A stretch of 41,808 nucleotides of DNA. It comes from DSUN01 sp035527715 (lineage in GTDB: Bacteria; Planctomycetota; PUPC01; DSUN01). Where the stretch lies: the NCBI GenBank assembly GCA_035527715.1, contig DATKZY010000150.1, forward strand, positions 1-41,808, read 5' to 3'. The notes beneath the pieces are model-generated. The model was not told the DNA's origin and ran no database searches. It saw only the letters and a program-made list of their open reading frames with translations. Shown here one piece after another: positions 24,667 to 32,447 of this stretch. How positions within the stretch are numbered: the stretch's first letter is position 1; each line of letters starts with the position of its first letter. The position numbers and the translations under genes were made by a program.

Positions 24667-24746
24667 TGACGCGTGACGCGTGACGCGTGACCGAAGAGGC
24701 AATGCTCGCGTCTTGGTCTTTCCTGTCACGCGTCACGCGTCACGCC
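24667..24746. repeat. TCACGCG heptamer hairpin element (copy 2)
   Basis: Left arm TGACGCG three times plus TGA (24667-24690), right arm TCACGCG, TCACGCG, TCACGCC (24726-24746): 20 bp pair perfectly (24671-24690 with 24726-24745). Loop is exactly 35 nt (24691-24725), starting CC and ending TCTTTCCTG, as at 10660-10724. The right arm includes the nqrB stop codon (24740-24742). Confidence 0.85.
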
Positions 24747-25843
24747 TCCGCCCTGGCCGCCTTTTTCCGTTGCTGCCACGCATTCACGGCCATGTCGAAC
24801 GACGGGCCGACCGTGTTCCCCAGCAGGATCGAGAAGGACACGGAGCCGGCGAATTGCCCCTGCCAGCGCAGGGTGATGATCGTCACGCCGATGAAGCAAC
24901 CATAGAGCCACATGGCCAGCGGCTTCCTCGGGGCCGACACCGGCTCGGTGACCATGAACACGCAGCCGTAGAGCAGCGAGGACGACAGCAACGAGAACGG
25001 CAGCGACGGCACGCGCGCGACGCCCAGCACGTGATGGAGGAGGGCGACCATCGCCGAGGCCGCGAGGAGGGGGCTGAGCATCAGCCGCCAGTTGGCCGTC
25101 TTCGTGACGAGCAGGTAGATGCCTGCGAGGATGATCAGCGGGGCACACGTTTCGCCGATGCTGCCGGCCGCGAGCACCTTGTCGGCGGCGCCGCTGTGGA
25201 ATGTGCCCCCGATCGAGCCCAGCACGAGGTCGCGCAGCGGCGTCTCGTACCCGAAGTCGCGCAGTGCAATGACCGGCGTGGCCGCCGTCACGGCATCCAG
25301 CCCGCTCTTCGCCGCGGCGCCGAGCCACTCGGGCGCCTGGGCCAGCGTGTGGAATGCCCAATGGCCGAAGCCGCCGGGCCACCCGCGAAAGGCGGGCACG
25401 AAGCTGCCCGTCATGGCAATCGGGAAGGCGACGTAGACGAAGGCGCGGCCGACGATGGCCGGGTTCGCCCAGTTCCTGCCGAAGCCGCCGAACACCTCTT
25501 TGCCGAAGAGCACGCCCACCACAATGCCCACGGCGGCCATCCAGAACGGCATCGTGGGCGGCAGCGAGAGCGTGTAGAGGGCGCAGGTGACGAAGTTGGC
25601 CGTAGTGAGCGGCGCGCCGCGACGCGAGGCCATCAGCCACTCGGTCGCAACGCCCGCCGCCGCGCACACGGCCAGCAGCGCCAGCACGCGCCAGCCAAAG
25701 AAGTAAATGCCCACCACCGCCACGGGCGCGAGAGCGTAGACCATCCGCAGCATCTGCGGCTGCTTGAGGAAGCGCTTCTTCGGCTTCCTTGCGCCGGCGG
25801 CCCTGGCTTCACTGGGCCTTGCTGGGGCGGGCGGGTCGGGCAT
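24740..25843 (-). CDS. nqrB: Na+-transporting NADH:quinone reductase subunit B
   Basis: 367 aa, multiple TM helices, NqrB/RnfD family. Conserved parts: ANFVTCALYTLSLPPTMPFWMAAVGIVVGVLFGKEVFGGFGRNWANPAIVGRAF. The candidate covalent FMN Thr is Thr189 in LDAVTAATP, and AAGSIGETCAPLIILAGIYLL and FGFG-like regions follow. It is the sodium-channel subunit, and the first gene of the operon here. nqrA is absent upstream. Confidence 0.95.
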   Translation of the reverse strand: MPDPPAPARPSEARAAGARKPKKRFLKQPQMLRMVYALAPVAVVGIYFFGWRVLALLAVCAAAGVATEWLMASRRGAPLTTANFVTCALYTLSLPPTMPFWMAAVGIVVGVLFGKEVFGGFGRNWANPAIVGRAFVYVAFPIAMTGSFVPAFRGWPGGFGHWAFHTLAQAPEWLGAAAKSGLDAVTAATPVIALRDFGYETPLRDLVLGSIGGTFHSGAADKVLAAGSIGETCAPLIILAGIYLLVTKTANWRLMLSPLLAASAMVALLHHVLGVARVPSLPFSLLSSSLLYGCVFMVTEPVSAPRKPLAMWLYGCFIGVTIITLRWQGQFAGSVSFSILLGNTVGPSFDMAVNAWQQRKKAARAEA

Positions 25844-25850
25844 CGGGGAT

Positions 25851-25877
25851 GGGACCTATCGGACGTATGGGACGCGG
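25851..25877. repeat. 9-bp tandem repeat upstream of nqrB
   Basis: GGGACCTAT, CGGACGTAT, GGGACGCGG: three units of 9 bp directly upstream of the nqrB ATG (25843). A different period from the heptamer and octamer families. Confidence 0.5.
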
Positions 25878-25894
25878 CCACACCTCCCGCCCCC

Positions 25895-26965
25895 TCACTT
25901 GGCCGGGGGTGCGGGGACCGGTACTTCCTCCCCCGCCTCCCGGGCGAAACGTTGGCGGAACAGGGCCGGTTCGGGGTCGGGCGGGCCCCAGGCGGCCTCG
26001 GCGAGGGCCGCCAGGGCGAAACGGGTGCGGCCCTCCGCTGCCGCCTCGAACGCCAGCCTGGCCAGCGGCGAGTCGCCGGGAAGGGGCACGAACTTCTCCA
26101 CGCACGGCACGGGGTGATACTCGCTGACGTGCCGCAGGCGCTCGCGGACCGCCTCGTCGGCCGGCACGGCCCCGCGGGCGATGCCGTTCAGCTTGTAGCG
26201 CGCGGCGAGCTTGAGGAACTGCTCCGCGGCGTCGGGCTCGGCCGGCACCTTCATTTCGGGGGGCACCACGCGGTCGCGGTTCGACGGCCAGTCGGCCATC
26301 CACAGGCAGGGGATGGTGGGGCCGCGCCCGCGGCGGAAAAGCGAGCCGGGCCGCGGCGGGCGGATGAGCTGGAGCAGCGTCTGAGCGCCCCAGTAGGACC
26401 CGGCGTCCGACGCCCCGTGAATGACCACCGCGATGGGGTCCACGCGGATGAAGTAGCCCTCCACCGCCATCTCGTCGGTGAACTGGAGGCCCTTGACGCC
26501 GATGGTCCGCGACGGCGGGTGCGGCACGAGGGTCCCCGGCTGCTTGATGAACTTGTGGTAGTCGCCGCTCTCGGGGCGGAGCATGCGCGGCTCGACGACC
26601 CAGATCATCTTGCGAGGGCCGTGCCGGCGCTCCTGCGAGATGCGGATGATCGGCAGGTCGAGCCCGAACCGCTCGCGAATCCCCAACTGCACCACGCGCG
26701 CCGCCGAGCGCGTGCCCAGCGTCGCCTGGTCCGACACCAGCAGGGCGGCGAACTCATCCAGCGCGAACTCCCCCGACTGCGGCGTCACCTGCTTGGGCGC
26801 GGGAATGACATCGAGCGACGCCGCGGCGCCCTGCACCGTGGCCGCCGGCGCGCCGCCCTCGAGCACTGCAGGAGGCGCCGCGCCCTCGGGCATGGCAGCG
26901 GACGCCACGCCGGCGCACAGGACGACAGCAACGCACGCAGCCAACAAGGCGGCCTTGCGGCCCAT
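25895..26965 (-). CDS. Secreted GH20-like N-terminal domain protein without catalytic barrel
   Basis: 356 aa, signal peptide MGRKAALLAACVAVVLCAGVASA, GGAG 5 nt before ATG. LDVIPAPKQVTPQSGEFALDEFAALLVSD is the beta-N-acetylhexosaminidase (GH20b) domain-2 opening; later IHGASDAGSYWGAQTLLQLI is the usual end of that domain. IPCLWMADWPSNRDR should begin the TIM barrel, but instead of its catalytic DE motif the protein ends in helices after about 120 more residues. It is thus probably a degenerated or repurposed carbohydrate-binding protein. It lies 51 bp upstream of nqrB in the same direction and has a strong promoter. Confidence 0.8.
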   Translation of the reverse strand: MGRKAALLAACVAVVLCAGVASAAMPEGAAPPAVLEGGAPAATVQGAAASLDVIPAPKQVTPQSGEFALDEFAALLVSDQATLGTRSAARVVQLGIRERFGLDLPIIRISQERRHGPRKMIWVVEPRMLRPESGDYHKFIKQPGTLVPHPPSRTIGVKGLQFTDEMAVEGYFIRVDPIAVVIHGASDAGSYWGAQTLLQLIRPPRPGSLFRRGRGPTIPCLWMADWPSNRDRVVPPEMKVPAEPDAAEQFLKLAARYKLNGIARGAVPADEAVRERLRHVSEYHPVPCVEKFVPLPGDSPLARLAFEAAAEGRTRFALAALAEAAWGPPDPEPALFRQRFAREAGEEVPVPAPPAK

Positions 26966-27010
26966 CGTGGCTCCTTTGGCTCAACGCTCCCACGGCGACT
27001 CAGTTCCCCC

Positions 27011-27039
27011 ATGATAGCCGCGTGGAACAACCGAGTCAA
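27011..27039 (-). promoter_or_regulatory. Strong promoter of the GH20-like gene (possibly of nqr too)
   Basis: Minus strand TTGACT (27039-27034), 17-nt spacer, TATCAT (27016-27011; 5 of 6). 46 nt upstream of the ATG at 26965. No other promoter is obvious before nqrB. Confidence 0.7.
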
Positions 27040-27131
27040 ACCTTCCACAGACGCTTGCATTCGCGGGGCGGTTCCGGCATCCTGAGGCGCGACCGAGGAA
27101 AACAAGTCCACGGCCACTCAGGAGGCGACCC

Positions 27132-28484
27132 ATGATGACGGCGTTCGGCGCGCTAGTGGTCTTCGGCGCGGTGGCGGGCGTGCTGGCAGCGGCCGAGCCG
27201 GGCCCCGCCGAGCTGGTGCAGAACCCCGACTTCGGCCGGGCAGGGGAGGGGACCCTGCCTGCCGAATGGAAGGCCCTGGTCCCCGCGTGGCAGAAGGCGA
27301 GCTGCACGGTGCAGCGCGCCGAGGGCGGGCTGCGCGTGGACGCTCCGGGCCGGCCATTCGCCGTGGGCGGCGTGACGCAGGAACTCCGCGGCGTGCGCGG
27401 CGGGCAGGCCTACGCCATCGAGGCGGCCTGCGAGCTGCGCCAGGTCCCCTCCCCGCGCCGCTCCGTCCTCGTGCGGCTGACCTGGACCGCGAAGGGGTCG
27501 CCGACGCATCCCGCGGGGGTCTACGCGCGCGGGCCAGTGGTCGAGGGCGGCGAGGCGAAGTTCCGCGACGTGTTCGTGGCGCCGAAGGAGGCGGATGGAG
27601 CGCGGCTCTCGCTCGAGGTGAAGTGGCCGCAGGGCGGCTCGGTGCTGTGGAAACGGGCGAGCGTGCGCCCCACGGCGCCTCCGCCGCCGCGGAAGGTCAA
27701 GATCGGCACCGTCTACCTCCGCCCGAAGAACAGCACGCCCGAGGCCAACCTTCGGCTCTTCTGCGAGCAGGTGGATGCCGCGGGCAAGCTGGGGCTGGAC
27801 ATCGTGTGCCTGCCCGAGGCGATCACAGTGGTCGGCACGCCGAGGAACGCGGCGGAGGTGGGCGAGCCGATCCCCGGCCCCTCGACGAAGCTCCTCGGCG
27901 ACGCCGCCCGCCGAAACCGCCTGTGGGTCGTCGCCGGGCTGATGGAGCACGAGGGCGACCGCCTCTACAACACCGCGGTGCTCCTCGACCGTGAGGGGCG
28001 GCTCGCCGGCACGTACCGCAAGGTGCACCTGCCGCGCGAGGAGTGGCTGAAGGGCATCTCGCCGGGAGGCGAGTACCCCGTCTTCCAGACCGACTTCGGC
28101 ACCGTCGCCATCCAGATCTGCTACGACTGGTTCTTCCCCGAGGCCGCGGCAGCGTTTGCCCTGCGGGGCGCCGAAATCCTCTTCGCCCCCACCTGGGGCA
28201 CCACGTTCCCCGACAAGGAGGGGCGCGTCGAGGGCGAAACCGTCTTCCGCGTCCGCGCGCGCGACAACGGCCTCTACCTCGTCCCCTCCGTCTACGACGG
28301 CAACAGCCTGGTGATTGACCCGCTCGGCCGGATTCTCGCCTCGAACAAGGGGCAGGACGGGGTCGTCTGGTGCGAGGTGGACCTGTCGGCTCGCGACCCG
28401 CTCTGGTGGGTGGGCCACTGGGGAAGCATCGGCCCGCGCGACCGCATGCCGGGCACCTACGGCCCGCTGCTGACCGAGCCCTGA
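27132..28484 (+). CDS. Secreted carbon-nitrogen hydrolase (nitrilase superfamily)
   Basis: 450 aa. AGGAGG is 6 nt before the ATG; signal peptide about 1-20. Residues 25-185 form a beta-sandwich, CBM-like domain. From about 190 it is a nitrilase-superfamily enzyme with the Glu-Lys-Cys triad: Glu229 (CLPEA), Lys297 (YRKVHLPREEW) and Cys330 (QICYDWFFPE). The family cleaves C-N bonds of amides, nitriles or carbamoyls. Export and the added N-domain are unusual for a usually cytosolic family. No near neighbour suggests the substrate. Confidence 0.92.
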   Translation: MMTAFGALVVFGAVAGVLAAAEPGPAELVQNPDFGRAGEGTLPAEWKALVPAWQKASCTVQRAEGGLRVDAPGRPFAVGGVTQELRGVRGGQAYAIEAACELRQVPSPRRSVLVRLTWTAKGSPTHPAGVYARGPVVEGGEAKFRDVFVAPKEADGARLSLEVKWPQGGSVLWKRASVRPTAPPPPRKVKIGTVYLRPKNSTPEANLRLFCEQVDAAGKLGLDIVCLPEAITVVGTPRNAAEVGEPIPGPSTKLLGDAARRNRLWVVAGLMEHEGDRLYNTAVLLDREGRLAGTYRKVHLPREEWLKGISPGGEYPVFQTDFGTVAIQICYDWFFPEAAAAFALRGAEILFAPTWGTTFPDKEGRVEGETVFRVRARDNGLYLVPSVYDGNSLVIDPLGRILASNKGQDGVVWCEVDLSARDPLWWVGHWGSIGPRDRMPGTYGPLLTEP

Positions 28485-28601
28485 CAAGAAATTACACGTT
28501 CATGCCCATTCTGATGCCTTCCGGGCCTTGTGTTCTGCCCGCGAAAATGGTTAGATCGCGGCTTGCCGTGGATGAGAGTCCCGATGAGCGCGGAGACGGC
28601 C

Positions 28602-31600
28602 ATGAAACCTGACCAACCTGCTTCTGGGAGGCATGCGGCGGTCGCACTGCTCCTCGCCCTCGCGGCGGCGCTGACGCCCGCGCGGGCCGGCGAGCTGAGC
28701 CAGGACGAGCAGGCGATGCTCGTGCTCAATAGCGCCCGCAAGGCGTACAACGAGCGGAACTACCCCTTCGCCATCGAGCGCTTCCGCGAGTTCATTCAGC
28801 GCTTCGGCGGCCACAAGGAGGCCACGGCGGCCCGCTACGGCCTGGCCCTGGCCTTCCTCGAGGGGCCAACGAGAGACTACCAGAACGCGATCAACGAGCT
28901 GGGGCACGTGGTGGGCCAGGCGCAGTTCCCCGACCTGCCCTACGCCCAGCACTACCTGGGCGTGGCCCGCCGCGGGCTAGGCTACCGCTCGCTGGCCGAG
29001 GCCGAGGCGAAGCCGAACGAGGCGCAGAACCACCGCAACCAGGCGCGGCAGCAGTTCGACGAGGCGCTGCGCTGCTTCGCCGCGGCGGCGACCGGCTTCC
29101 TCGCCCGCGCGAAGGCCGCGCCGCCCGCGGCTGACGGCCAGATGCCCGCCGAGGCGGAGTGGGCCGCACGCTCCCGCTGCGACCAGTGCGAGATGCTGCT
29201 GCGGACCGACAAGTTCAAGGAGGCCAACGAACTGGCCGAGGCGTTCACCGCCGACCCCGTCCTGGGGAAGAGCCGCTATCGGCCTTTGGCTCTCTATCAC
29301 CTCGGCTATGCGAAGTTCGCGCTCCGCGACTACGTGGCGGCCGGCCGCGCGCTGAGCCAGCTCGCCCCCTTCCAGCAGGAGTTCGGCATCCACGCCCGCT
29401 ACCTGCTGGGCCGCAGCCACCACATGAGCGAGGAACGCCCCGAGGCGGCGAACCAGTACAAGGCCGCGCTCGCCGCCTACGAGGAGCACAAGAAGGCGGC
29501 CCAGGCCGCCCTCGGCAACCCGGCAGGGCTCCGCCCCGACCAGCGCGAGTTCCTCGAGGCCCTCGTCAAGAACGCCCCGCCCGAGCACGTCCTTCGCTCG
29601 CTCTTCTACCTCTCGCTCATCCAGGCGGAGGACGGGCGGTTCGCCGAGGCCCTGGCCGGCTTCGCGGCGCTCCTCCAGCAATACCCCAAGCTGCCCTTCA
29701 TCGCCGAGGTCCAGCTCCGCGTCGGCTTCTGCCAGATGCAGTTGCGCAACTTCCCCGAGGCGGTGAAGAACCTCCAGCCCCTGTGCGAGCACCCGCAGCT
29801 GGCCGACCAGGCGCTCTGGTGGTTCGGGCGCTGCCAGGTGGGCGGCGCCGACCCGGCCAACGCCCAGGCCTACGAGCAGGCCGTGCGGGCCGGCATCGAG
29901 ACCCTGCGCCGCGCCGCCGACCGCGCCAACCAGTTCGCCCAGAACGACCCCGCCGCCAAGGTGCGCCGCGGCGACATCCTGCTCGAGATGGCCGACACCC
30001 AGCAACTGGTGAAGATGTACCGTGAGGCCGCCCAGACCTACGAGCAGGTGCTCAACGAGAAGCTGAACCCCGACAGAGCCGAGGAGGCTATGCAGCGGCA
30101 GGTCACCGCCCTCCACCTGGCCGGCCAGTACCGAGAGTCCGACGCAGTCGCCAAGAAGTTCGAGCAGCAGTTCCCCAAGGGCACGCTGCTGCCCGCCGTG
30201 CTCTTCCGCGTGGCGGAGAACGCGTTCATGGGCGCATCCGCCGCGGCGAACGGGCCCAACCCCGCGAGCCGCGACGAGCTCACCAAGCAGTTCAACGAGG
30301 CCATCGCCCGCTACCAGCGCCTCCTGAAGCAATTCCCTGAGTTTCCCCAGGCCAACCTGGCGAAGCACGGGATGGCGGCGTCGCACTACCACCTCGGCCA
30401 GTTCCTCGAGGCCATTGCGGTGCTCGGCACGATCCCCGAGATGGAGCGGACGGGCGAGCTGGCGACCGTGTCGTACCTGCTGGCCGACTGCTTGATCCGC
30501 ACGCTGCCGCCGGAGGCGGACGATGCTCTCCAGGCGGCGAAGCTCATCGAACAGGCCGAGCGCGCGGCGAAGCTCCTCGAGGGCTTCGTGGCGGGGAGTC
30601 CCAAGAGCCCCGAGGCCCCCGACGCGGTCCTGAAACTCGGCTACTGCCAGCAGCGCATCGGCTCGGTGCTCGTGGAGCCGGCCGAGCGGCAGAAGCTCCT
30701 CACCCAGGCCCGGGCGGCCTACGAGGGCTTCATGCAGCAGTACCCCAAGGACCCTGCCCTGCCCTCGGTGGTCTTCGAGCGGGCCAAGTGCATTGCCCTG
30801 CTGGGCGACCCGGGCAGCGCGATGAACGAGTTGGGGCGGTTCCGAAGCGACCCGTTCCGCAACAGCCCCGTGGCCCCGCTGGCCATCGTGCGCCTGTCGA
30901 GCCTCCTGCGGTCGCAGGGCAAGGCGGCCGACGCCGAGAAGCTGATGCAGGAGTGCCGCAGCCAGCACGAGGGCAGGGTCAAGCAGGACCCGCTCCGCAG
31001 CGAGTGGATTCCGCTCCTCCAGTACGAGCACGCCCTGGCGATCAAGGAGTCGGGCAAGCTCGCCGAGGCGCGGGCGCTCTTCGAGCAGATCGCCAAGCAG
31101 TTCGGCGGCCGGTCCGAGGCGGCGAACGCCCAGTGGCGCGCCGCCCAGTGCCGCCGCGAGGAGCTGGTGGCGGCCCTCGCCGCCGCCAAGGCCGCCGTGG
31201 CCAAGCCGGGAGCCAAGCCCGAGGAGATCAACGCCGCGCGCGGCGCCATCGAGCAGAGCCTGAAGGGCATCGCCCAGGCCATCGAGGTCCTCAGGGCCCA
31301 GGCCGCCGAGCTGGGGAAGGCGGCCGCGGGCGCCGAGCCGCACCTTCGCGCGCTCTACGAGCTGGCCTGGTGCTACCGCGTGCTCGCGGACGCCGAGATC
31401 GAGGCCGCGCGGGCGAAGCTCCAGAGCGAGCTGCTCCAGAAGGCCCTCGCCAAGGTCGGCAAGGAAGCCGCCGCGGCCATCAACCCCCAGGAACTGCGGG
31501 CGCCCGACGTGCCACTCGAGGCCGTGCCCGTCCAGGCCTCCGAGAAGCTCAGCTACGAGACCTATGCGAAGCTCATCGCGGCGGGGCCGGAGACGCCTCT

Positions 31601-32438
31601 GGCCATCGAGGCCCGGCTGGAGCTCGCCGAGCTGCTCGCGCAGCGGGGGAACCACGACGGCGCGCTGGAGCTGCTCGCCACGGCCCTCGAGAAGAATCCC
31701 CCCATCGAACTCGCCGAGCGCACCCGCCTGCGCCTCGCCGTGGTCCTGCTCGCCAGGAACGACGCCAAGTCCGCCGCGGCCCAGCTCCAGGCCGTCGCCA
31801 AGAACAAGGCCACGCCCTTCGTCGGCGAGCTTCGCTATCTCACCGGCGAGGCGTTCATCCAGCAGAAGGACTGGGCGAAGGCGATCGAGCAGCTCCTCGT
31901 CTTCCGCGACCGGGGCGAGTTCCAGAACATCGCCGGCATCAGCGACCGCGCGCTCCTGCGCCTCGGCCACGCCTTCGGCCAGGCCGGGCAGTGGGACCAG
32001 GCGAAGAACACCTTCGAGCAACTCGTCGGGCGCTTCGCGAACAGCCCGTGGGTGGACGAGGCGCGCTACGAGCTCGGCTGGGCGTGGCAGATGATGAAGC
32101 AGCTCGACCAGGCGGTGAACAACTACGCGATCACCGTTCGCAGCTCCGTGTCGGTCTTCGCCGCGAAGGCCCAGCTCCAGATCGGCCTGTGCCGCCTCGA
32201 GCAGAAGAACTTCCCCGAGGCGGCGAAAGCCCTTCTCGCCGTGCCCACCACCTACGACTACCCCGAGCTCAACGCCCCGGCGCTTTGCCAGGCCGGGCAC
32301 GCCTATGTGGGCCTCAAGCAGCCCGACGAGGCGACGAAGCTCTGGCAGCGCGTGGTCAAGGACCACCCGAACACCGAATGGGCCAAGGCGGCCCAGCAGG
32401 GCCTGGCGGCGCTCCAGCCGCCGCCCCCGAAGCAATAG
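28602..32438 (+). CDS. Large secreted tetratricopeptide-repeat protein
   Basis: 1278 aa from ATG 28602 (GGAG 6 nt upstream; MKPDQPASGRHAAVALLLALAAALTPARA signal peptide). An earlier ATG at 28584 is possible. The whole mature part is TPR: repeated patterns such as YPFAIERFREFIQRF, FAEALAGFAALLQQYPKLPF, QAKNTFEQLVGRFANSPWVDEARYELGWAW, PDEATKLWQRVVKDHPNTEW. About 25-30 repeats. The role is likely a periplasmic scaffold, possibly with the FG-GAP and PQQ proteins that follow. First gene of the four-gene operon. Confidence 0.9.
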   Translation: MKPDQPASGRHAAVALLLALAAALTPARAGELSQDEQAMLVLNSARKAYNERNYPFAIERFREFIQRFGGHKEATAARYGLALAFLEGPTRDYQNAINELGHVVGQAQFPDLPYAQHYLGVARRGLGYRSLAEAEAKPNEAQNHRNQARQQFDEALRCFAAAATGFLARAKAAPPAADGQMPAEAEWAARSRCDQCEMLLRTDKFKEANELAEAFTADPVLGKSRYRPLALYHLGYAKFALRDYVAAGRALSQLAPFQQEFGIHARYLLGRSHHMSEERPEAANQYKAALAAYEEHKKAAQAALGNPAGLRPDQREFLEALVKNAPPEHVLRSLFYLSLIQAEDGRFAEALAGFAALLQQYPKLPFIAEVQLRVGFCQMQLRNFPEAVKNLQPLCEHPQLADQALWWFGRCQVGGADPANAQAYEQAVRAGIETLRRAADRANQFAQNDPAAKVRRGDILLEMADTQQLVKMYREAAQTYEQVLNEKLNPDRAEEAMQRQVTALHLAGQYRESDAVAKKFEQQFPKGTLLPAVLFRVAENAFMGASAAANGPNPASRDELTKQFNEAIARYQRLLKQFPEFPQANLAKHGMAASHYHLGQFLEAIAVLGTIPEMERTGELATVSYLLADCLIRTLPPEADDALQAAKLIEQAERAAKLLEGFVAGSPKSPEAPDAVLKLGYCQQRIGSVLVEPAERQKLLTQARAAYEGFMQQYPKDPALPSVVFERAKCIALLGDPGSAMNELGRFRSDPFRNSPVAPLAIVRLSSLLRSQGKAADAEKLMQECRSQHEGRVKQDPLRSEWIPLLQYEHALAIKESGKLAEARALFEQIAKQFGGRSEAANAQWRAAQCRREELVAALAAAKAAVAKPGAKPEEINAARGAIEQSLKGIAQAIEVLRAQAAELGKAAAGAEPHLRALYELAWCYRVLADAEIEAARAKLQSELLQKALAKVGKEAAAAINPQELRAPDVPLEAVPVQASEKLSYETYAKLIAAGPETPLAIEARLELAELLAQRGNHDGALELLATALEKNPPIELAERTRLRLAVVLLARNDAKSAAAQLQAVAKNKATPFVGELRYLTGEAFIQQKDWAKAIEQLLVFRDRGEFQNIAGISDRALLRLGHAFGQAGQWDQAKNTFEQLVGRFANSPWVDEARYELGWAWQMMKQLDQAVNNYAITVRSSVSVFAAKAQLQIGLCRLEQKNFPEAAKALLAVPTTYDYPELNAPALCQAGHAYVGLKQPDEATKLWQRVVKDHPNTEWAKAAQQGLAALQPPPPKQ

Positions 32439-32447
32439 GAGTCGCCT

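Noticed and set aside
21565..25843. Rnf complex instead of Nqr
   Set aside because: NqrF with its 2Fe-2S and FAD/NADH domains is present and RnfB/RnfC are not.
28977..32435. 1152-codon minus-strand frame opposite the TPR gene
   Set aside because: Shadow of the TPR gene; low-complexity Leu/Gly/Arg composition and no recognisable domain.
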